Notes under the pieces: model-generated
What the model saw: only the letters and a program-made list of their open reading frames with translations
Databases searched by the model: none
Told to the model about the DNA's origin: nothing
Source of the DNA: Axinella damicornis
Lineage: Eukaryota > Porifera > Demospongiae > Axinellida > Axinellidae
Length of the DNA stretch: 64,000 nt
Assembly: GCA_963931865.1 (NCBI GenBank)
Contig: OZ007507.1
Span: 3,130,077 to 3,194,076, forward strand
Reading direction: 5' to 3'
Made by a program: the position numbers and the translations under genes
Part shown: piece after piece, positions 12,309-20,949 of the stretch
Layout of the letters: each line of letters begins with the position of its first letter
Numbering within the stretch: position 1 is the first letter of the stretch

Positions 12309-13415
12309 TTATTGAAGATGATGGTAAGACTGACATTTTCCAGCACCATTGTACCATGACTTCACATCTTTGTAGCTTTTAGTAGAGTTCTGATTATATA
12401 AAGTACTGCACACCTTGCAAATTGCACTCCATTTTGATGTATACGAAATGTCATACGCTGAGTGCCAGTAGAAGTATTGATTATACTCTTGAGGTTGAGA
12501 ACCAAGAATCTTGAGGAAGGCTGCCAGTTCCTTTGCACTCTTGAATTTGCTTGCATCGATGTAACCACCTGGGGGAGCAATGCGTGGGTCAGAATAGTTG
12601 GCTCCGCCCACTACTATCGGGACCATGCCAAGCTGTAAGCCAGACCAGTAGAGATTTCCTGTAACATAATCTCTGCAGAAAGAATTCTCAAGGGCCAAGT
12701 AGAACTTGTACGGCTTAAACCTTTGGTGATCACCACTGCAATTACGGTACCAACAAACTTCCTTGGTTCCACACCCTCCAAATACATCAACATCAATGTG
12801 TTTTGCCAGCGCACTAACGAAGTTCATTCTGTGAGGCAGACAGTTGCTCATCATGGCAGCAACACTCTTTGTTTTATTTCTCAAGTAATTCTTCTGCGAG
12901 TTGAAACCACCCTTAAACTTTCCTGATACAATTTCACCAAAAGGAAACCATATGTCGGCTTCTCTTATGTGCGACATAGTCCAGTTGATAATGTCTGGAT
13001 TATTGTAGAAATCGCCGGAATTGATGGGTGATTCTTGATTCACATACACCCATATTTGATTTGGGTGTCTATGATTTGGAAGGATGGACTTCGCGTCATT
13101 GGAAGTATGATGCAGCATCAAAGCACTGCTCTCTTGATACTCAGACTGGTTTTCAGTAAGCCTGCACTTCACACCATGAGTACAGTGTAGTTCTCCTGTG
13201 GGCCACCACTTTCCCCACGGTTCCCAGAAGTAATTGTCCCAGTACAGAATTGTTTTGATATTGTGATGTGCAGCAGATTCTGATGAGGTGGTCCGCGTTG
13301 CCGATCCTCCAGTAATGTGCCTAGATTGGCCCATTAACAGAGGTAAACAGATGCAGATGGCTACTACGGCAGTGCACGCGATGAGAAGAAGACAGCGTAA
13401 CTTCAGTCTTGCCAT
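12309..13415 (-). CDS. Alpha-1,3-fucosyltransferase-like protein (GT10), type II Golgi membrane protein
   Basis: A single exon of 368 codons from the ATG at 13413-13415. An upstream in-frame ATG at 13577 would add 54 residues but overlaps the TTC38 first exon, so the start just before the membrane anchor is preferred. Residues about 4-28 (LRCLLLIACTAVVAICICLPLL) form a signal anchor, and the rest would be lumenal. The GT10 fucosyltransferase core is recognisable: W(F)PFGEI region, KPYKFYLALENSFCRDYVT, then LGMVPIVVGG and PPGGYIDASKF. In the family the donor-site motif is normally DY(V/I)TEK followed by an NA pair. Here it reads DYVTGNLYWSG, so the conserved E and K are replaced. The fold assignment is firm, but activity as a GDP-fucose transferase is uncertain. 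Its 5' end is 96 bp from the divergent TTC38 start. Confidence 0.88.
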   Translation of the reverse strand: MARLKLRCLLLIACTAVVAICICLPLLMGQSRHITGGSATRTTSSESAAHHNIKTILYWDNYFWEPWGKWWPTGELHCTHGVKCRLTENQSEYQESSALMLHHTSNDAKSILPNHRHPNQIWVYVNQESPINSGDFYNNPDIINWTMSHIREADIWFPFGEIVSGKFKGGFNSQKNYLRNKTKSVAAMMSNCLPHRMNFVSALAKHIDVDVFGGCGTKEVCWYRNCSGDHQRFKPYKFYLALENSFCRDYVTGNLYWSGLQLGMVPIVVGGANYSDPRIAPPGGYIDASKFKSAKELAAFLKILGSQPQEYNQYFYWHSAYDISYTSKWSAICKVCSTLYNQNSTKSYKDVKSWYNGAGKCQSYHHLQ

Positions 13416-13511
13416 AACTTCAAGGGCTGGAATCCGGAACGGAAGTAGGTGGACTCTGGTCTGGACCCCAGACCCTTCAAGGGTCATACCATGCAGAACT
13501 AGAGTTCGGCC
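13416..13511. promoter_or_regulatory. Shared divergent promoter between fucosyltransferase and TTC38 genes
   Basis: Only 96 bp separates the two divergent start codons, so the core promoters and 5' UTRs must overlap here or extend into one another's first exons. No TATA box is obvious. This is inferred from gene arrangement only. Confidence 0.5.
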
Positions 13512-16500
13512 ATGGAAGTGCATAGCAGAGATTGTATGGATCTGCCAGTGACTTGCAGCTGTGATGAAGCTCTGCAATGGTACAACAAGTCTCTGGCTGC
13601 CTTGGTGACCTTCCTTGAAAGTCCTCTACACCTGGTTGCCAAGGCCTGTGAGTTGGACCACGGCATGCCTCTTGCCCACTGCCTGGCAGTAAGTTGAAGA
13701 AGCTGCTATCTTCAGATCTGAGCTGCTGCATAGTTAATGGATGCAGTTAGCAATTGAGGTCGAAGGTGTAGACTATTTGGAATGATTGCGTATAGAGCAA
13801 GTGTGGGGGTGTCCGTATGGTGAGGGGGTGTTTCGGACACCCCGCTAATTCTTTCGCACAGTTGCTGAGAAGCACACCATTCTATACCTGCATAGAGTAA
13901 TATAAAGGCAGATGCTCCGCGAACTTCTTCCTACAATTAAACAACTGTGCGAAGAGATTTGTGAGGTGTCCAGACAACCCCATGCTTACTCTACAACTCA
14001 GTCATTAGCCTTGATCAGCAGCATGCATGCCGACGAGCTCATCGTTCTTTCTTGGGCAAATGTTTGCCATCACTGTCTGCCTATTAGATGTATGCAAATT
14101 ACCTTCAGCCAACTTCATAGACCTTTGTACCTCACTTGTATGTACTGTACAGACTATACACTTGTTTTGTACACACTGCCGGTATGTAAACCAGAATGTG
14201 ACTCAATCCAATTGCAATACTGTATAGTTTCATTGCAAACCAGCTCATGTGCTGTGTAGCCCCCTACGCTCCAACTTTTCAAACACTGTACATCAACTTA
14301 TGGCTGAGATACAACTCCACAATATTGTATTCCGAATTACTCCACGCAGCCCGCTATACTCTAACAGGAGCGCATGAGCCGCCGAAGGCGGCGAAGGAGC
14401 GTGTAACTCGCGAGTACCCGTGAGTGCCATGAAAATACAAATCTGTAGTAGTAATGACTTCCATATTTGGAAAGCGGAAGCTCATTTAGACGTTGCGTGA
14501 CGCCATACAGTGCACGTGACTTAGTACAGCATCATACTCGTATACAGTGTACGCGTACAGAGCCACCATACATGGAGAAGCGTACAAGCAGTGACATCGA
14601 GCTACCTCAAGCGAAGCGAGTTCGGTTTGAGGAAGGAACTCCACGCCGATCCGAGGGGGGTCGTGCTAGAAGGAAACTTCAGCTGCAGGAAGTATCTCCC
14701 CGCAACATTTCTATGCGCCAGGTGAAGGATTCTCCCATGAGACGCGCTATCAAGCGGAGCATGGCCGTGCTGAAGTTTGCAAAAGCTAAACAGGCAGGGA
14801 ACCAGCGAGTGGTCAGGACGCCGCTGAAGGCTTGCACACCAATAAAACTGCCCCCAGAAGGTTAGCTGTATATGGGTTAGATCAGCTAGCTCAGTATAAT
14901 TTGTATGCCACTGTTCTGCTTATATTACATTATTCATGTGGATATAATATGGAAAAAATGTACTTCTTGCAGCTGAGGCTGTTGGCGTGCGTGTATTGGA
15001 CACGGCTACAGGTGGCAGTGCAGGCACAGTAGACAATGAGGCATCACAGCCAGCCACACGTGGTAAGGTTCCAATAAGTGCCCTGCTTGTTCCATGGAGT
15101 ATGGTATTGCATCCATCTGCTGTTATTTTCTGCAGTGTCACGACTGGCAGACATTGCAACAGGTATCCGCACTCGCTACCCACACTTTGTCGTGGAGACA
15201 GCCGGGGATACCAGCAAAGCTTTTCTTGTCATTCGACGAAGAGAAATGAGCACACTCAGCAGTGCAGGGCCCATCTATAACCCCCGCCTTCTCATTTCGG
15301 ATGACAGCCTGGGTGAGCCCCAGCTCGAATTCCAGGTCTTTTTTCATACGATTTTCAAGGGCGACTATAGCTCTGAGGTTGTTGATACTCACCTGCAATC
15401 TATGCTACCTGGGTCGGGATATATGGTGTGTCCTGGTATTCCCAGCTTCCCTCCGGAGGTTCGCTTTAAGCCAAAGAAGTATCGGGAATGGACATCACCT
15501 TTCTTGCGTCACGACAGTCAGGGGTGTAAGCTTTGGCATGCTCCTAGTCACCACAAGCGGTCCCCCGATGATCCACTCTATGACAGCTGCCCTTCATGCA
15601 AGCTGTTATGGCATGATTTGGGTACCCTGGCAAAACGGGCTCGACTTACATCACCATCAACTAGGGCAAAGCGGCAACTGCCATCTTCGAGGAAGCAACT
15701 GAAGTACCTCTCGCCGCATTCCCTGAATCTCCGCCAGAGACAGGCCAGGCTGGACAGGAAGGCAATGATGAAGAGCCTGAAGCACTACCGAAAATACGAC
15801 GTTACTCTCCATGATGACCAGAACAGCGAGCTGCTGAAGCTTGTGTCAAGTATCTCTGATATCGGTAAGGACGAGTTGGAGAAAGTGCTGGTGGAGGCAG
15901 ATGCTAAGGGGAAGGGAGAGTTGCTGCGGAATGTTTGGAAGCTGGATGTGGAGGAGCGATTGAAGTACCACAAGGACCAGAAGAGGAATGGTAAGTGTCA
16001 ACCTATTTGTTCATAATAATATTATGTTTGTTTACCTTTACCTGTTTTGTGACTTGTAGTTTCCGGAAAGAGAGGGAACCGCTGGAGCACTATCACCTTT
16101 AGAATGGGTGAGAGAATGGTCCTTGATTCTCACCTCTATTACTTGTCATTTGGCATTGTCGTTTAAAATGCTACAATGTGTCTCTTTCCTTTCCAGCACT
16201 GGCTGTTTACACTCGTAGCCCTTCTGCCTACGAGGCCGTGAAAGGGTTTCAGCTTCTGCAACTCCCCTGCGTGAGAACCCTGAAAGACTACATTCGTAGC
16301 AACCGGGAAGAGGCAGGCAACATCCAACAGCGTCTGAAGGTTTGTCGCGAGGAGTATGATCGGATGGTGGACGCTCAAAAGCAGCTACACAGCAAGACGG
16401 TTGCATTTGGCGAGGGAGTCCTCATTTTTGATGAGGTAAAGGTGGGGCTGAATGTACAGTGGAACAGTCGAAATGACGAGTTCATTGGCCATGCAATGAC

Positions 16501-19500
16501 CCCACACGAGATGCTAACCCTGCATGATGTGTATGAGGCTCTTGAAACGGTAGACAAGACATCCAAGACATCCTACGTGCTCCAAACGCTCTGGAGAGAC
16601 CTGAGTTCTGACTACGACATCATCGGCCCCTACTACACCAGCGAGGGAGGCCTAAAAAGCAAGTTTCTGCTGGCTTGCCTGTATGATGCCATGCGTCAGC
16701 TTCACCAGTTCAACTTCAAGGTCGTAGCTGTTGTGTGTGATGGGGCCAGCGCAAACCTCGCTTCCTTGAAGGCTCTGTGCCACCGCCAAGGGGCATACGG
16801 CAGCGATCCCTCCCAGAAGGATGACCCACACAAGGTGCCAGTGTCATTCCGGAACCCCTACAGTGGCCAGGATGTCTTCATCCTCATCTGTCCATCTCAC
16901 CAGGTAGGACAATTTCCTGTTGGATGTCTAGTTAGTCGCCATAATTATTACTTGGTGTGTAGTTAGTCAACACATTGCTGGTATGCCATGCACACTCTAA
17001 CATCTACATCTGCAGCTGAAGAACATGATAGCAGCTCTTCACTCATCACGGCCTGGAGCGACCAAGAAATTTGAAATTGATGGGTGCAACTTCGGGTGGA
17101 AGACTCTGGAGGAACTCTTTCTTCGTGAAGTTGAGAGGGCTCGTACCAACCAGTTACGGAGGGTGAAGGACCTTAAGGAGAGCCATATCTACAGGGACTG
17201 CTGGACACGGCTTAATGTCAAGCCAGCCAAGATCATGCAGGTAGGTATTCATACTGTTTGTGATATACCAATCAATGCTGTCGTGCATGATCTGGCTTTT
17301 CTGGTTCCTTCTTATGGTTGGTAACACATAGGATCCCCCTCTCATTTATTAATGAACCACATGTGATTACTACACTTGTATGCATGTACTCTTTCACAGC
17401 AAGAACATGTGATCTCTGAACTGAAGGAGTACAGGACCTCCACGCCTCCCCCACCATACGCAGCCAACGTCGCCCTGACTATCCAGTACTTGGAGGCCTG
17501 TAATCAGCTGTTTGAGCGAGGTATTCTCGCCCATGTACGCATCTGGAGTGGGGATAGCCCGATACTGCGGAACATGGAGAAGGGCTACAAGTTCTTTTGC
17601 TCTTGGCTGGATGGCTTGCTTAAAAAAAGTACAGTGATATAATTTTGTTATACACACAAGACTATTATTGTTACATTGTGTCATAAATGTGAGGTTTTGA
17701 TTTCTTGTTTGTGTTTAATCATACAGGGTACAACCCGGTTGACAGCAAAGGCAAGCTATTCTTGGCCTGGCAGACGTGGGATCTATTGCGTATCATGTGG
17801 TACGGGTTCAAGGGCTTCTGTGCCAGTTTCACCGCCAGGCATCCTGGATATTACGTTGCCCCACTGCGACTAAATGGGAGTGCAATAGAGACTCTGTTTA
17901 GTCAACTGAAATTTATCAGCCACGGGGACCTGAGTGCCACACGTTACCCTCAAGCTCTTGCCAGTCTCCTAACCAGAGGGAGCATCCATGGACGTCCCGT
18001 TGCGGGGAGTAGTAGTTATAGGGATGTCACTCTCTACGTTCGTCAACATGAACTTACAAAGCATCCCCGCAAGTAATCTTTTTTTGTGTTTCAAACTTGC
18101 TGTTTACTGATAATATTATGTAAGACACTGATATTAATACAATGTCATGTACATACAGCTAAATTTTAGGTACACGGGAATGGGTATCTGCTGCAGTTGC
18201 CTTCAGTTTATCTCGTAACAACAGCTTTGCACCAGTTCCTTTACCTGTTGCTATCTTATCCAATAACGAGAGATTCTTCAAGAAATCATTGTTGATAGTG
18301 TGAAGCATTTTGGTAACCAAAGTAATATAAACCTTGCTTACAACAGCCTCCTCAACATCAGATGCAGGACCTTGGGTGCTGGAGTGAGGGATGTTCTCAA
18401 GACACGACTTAAACTTCTGAAGTAGTTCACTGTCCTGTAGGACGTGATCATGGGTGTGTTTGAAGACCTCTGGACCCTTCTTCATATAGTTGGTATAGTT
18501 CAGTGACAATCTCACCGTTGAGAACAAAGTTCGTCCAAAATCGAGCATTGCTGGGTGCATGATAGTCATGTGCCCTCGATCTTGATAGGTTACCACTCGA
18601 GGCATAAATGACTTGTCAGCAGTTTTCATGAGTTTCAACAACTCTAGTTCTTTTGTGAACTTTTGACGTGCCACTGTGGTGTGTTTAGATTTGTTTTTCG
18701 GAAGCAGTGCCTTTCGTCCGAACCGTATGGCCGAATGGAGAGCAAACCCTGACACACGGATTATGGAAGCATCATCATCAGGTAGTGCCTCTTTGGCCTG
18801 TGGGTACCTGCTATCAGTGTGAGCTGGGCCTTTCCTTTGTTCTTGAAGTTGGCTTGCCTTCTCTGTCAGCAGCTCATACACAGCTTTGGCAATGCTAGTC
18901 ATAATGGCAGATCTGTCTCCAGTATCTCTCAAATAGTCATCACCGCCACTCACTAACGCACACCAGATCGCATTCTCGGGGTCACTGCCCTCAACAGCAA
19001 AACGTGAGAAAAACTCGTGCCAAGCAACAAGAAAGTGCGCATACTTATCCTTGCCTTTGTGATGGGTTTTGTATACGTTAACGTACCCAACGATTAGCTG
19101 TCTTACAAGATCAGGCAGGGCTTCAGAGGCCTTTACATGTTTCCACAGCTTCTCTCGCTTGGGAAAGGCTTGGAGGTGTGTCGCATCTGCCTCCACGCTG
19201 GATATCACCGTTGGTAATACCTCGACTGGCTTGATCAGCAGCATGCCCTTGCAAATCGCCTGAATATCCTTCTTAAGCAGTCGAACTCGAGGCTTTTTCG
19301 CTGGAGGCTGTGTCTCCACCTGAAGTTCTTCCTGTATTTCGATGGTCTCCAACACAACTTGGTCGCCTACGGCTTCGGCCATCTGTTTACGCTAGTTCTG
19401 ACACGTGTGCAATTATAGCGTACGTGAGAAACCTTATGACGTACCCGATCTATTTCAAAACGCGGAAGTACGCAACTAATTTGTATTTACATGGCACTGA

Positions 19501-20834
19501 AGTTACACGCTCCTTCGCCGCCTTCGGCGGCTCATGCGCTCCTGACTCTAAGTAATACCAGAAAGGGATATTGGCTGCTGAAGCATGCCTATTTTACTGA
19601 CCATCTTGTGTTCAAGTTTTCCATCTCCCTTGACATCCAACACTTGCAGGCAACTGTCCAACTGCTGTTCAACTTCAAGCAGCCTAGTGATCCGCAGGGT
19701 TAGTGTCTGTATTTCAGATGTCAGAAATGTGGTTAACCAACAACTTGTCTTTTTTTCCCAGGTGTATCTCTAAGCTTGATGCTAATGAACACTTTTCATT
19801 CTCTATCTCCCAACCCTCCGAATGCACACAGTGGCCCCTTACATAGAAGCAGTGAAGTCGGTGGATGCCAGCAAACTATCCCAGAGGGAGGGAGATCACT
19901 TGAAGGCCTTCCTTACTTATGCCACAGGCAATCTGTCCCAAGCCGCAGAGGAATGGATCTCCATCCTCGTGGACTATCCTCTTGGTGAGTTGGGTATACA
20001 TGTGTGGATCTGTCTCTTTACTATAGGGTAATTGAACATCCAGTTGCTTGTTGACATCATATAGTCCTGCTTTCTGTCCCCCTCCCCCCTTTCTTCCCGT
20101 CTCCAGATCTCCTTGCTCTTGTAGCAGCCCACCGTGCCTGTGTGTTTTTGGGTCAGTACCAGAAGCAACGTGACACCATGGCCCGGGTGCTTCCCCACTG
20201 GAATGAGGAAATGACCCTCTACCCCTTCATTATATCCTTGTAATGAAAGGTTATCATCTGTGTAATGTTTCCATTTTACGTGTAATACCTACTGTGTCCA
20301 GATATGCCTTTAGTCTGGAGGAGAACAACCAGAGAGACAGGGCAGAGGAGTTGGTTAGGAAGGCCTTGTCCATGGAGACCAAGGTGCCCTGGGGTTACCA
20401 TGCACTCAGTGAGTGAGTGTGAGTGTGTGTGTGTTGGTGTGTGGGTGTGTGGGTGTGTGTGTGTGTATGTTCGCTCATCTATTTAATCCACTGGTGACCT
20501 GACCTCCCCTGTAGGTCATGTGAAGTCATGTGATTTCCCCTATAGGTCATGTGATTGAGGAGGAGAGGGAGCCAGAGGAGGGAGTGAAATTCCTGACCTC
20601 CTCCAGGAAGGAATGGTGTGACAGCCTTCTGGGGCCCCATGTTGGATGGCACCTCACTCTCTACTACATGGGTATATAATGCTATTGTAGTGGGTGGTGT
20701 AGTGGGTGGTGTACAGAGAGATAAATGTTCCAGCTTTTATATATTGTTACAGTGAAATGTCACGTCTGTTAGCTGTATTGTTACCAGGGCCATAGGTAGC
20801 CTCATACATTCTACATACACACATACACACGCAT

Positions 20835-20873
<39 letters not shown>

Positions 20874-20912
20874 CGTACACACGCACATACACACACACAC
20901 ACACACTCGCAT

Positions 20913-20949
<37 letters not shown>

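Larger units (their letters stand above)
14365..19544 (+). mobile_element. P-like DNA transposon, apparently intact, two genes, 5,180 bp
   Basis: Perfect 44-bp terminal inverted repeats lie at 14365-14408 and 19501-19544, starting CAGGAGCGCATGAGCC. They are flanked by a 7-bp direct duplication ACTCTAA (14358-14364 and 19545-19551). Just inside, a second conserved inverted block, AGTGCCATG(A/T)AAATACAAAT, follows at both ends after a spacer of unequal length. Each TIR contains its own small palindrome, GCCGCCGAAGGCGGC. The element carries an eight-exon transposase gene on the plus strand and a 407-codon gene on the minus strand, converging with an 82-bp gap between stop codons. Identical TIRs, a clean target duplication and open reading frames point to recent insertion into TTC38 intron 1. 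P elements usually make 8-bp duplications, so the 7 bp seen is slightly atypical. Confidence 0.93.

Noticed and set aside
13416..13577. Longer fucosyltransferase start at 13577 (54 extra residues)
   Set aside because: The extension overlaps TTC38 exon 1 on the opposite strand, has no family similarity, and would place the signal anchor unusually far from the N-terminus.
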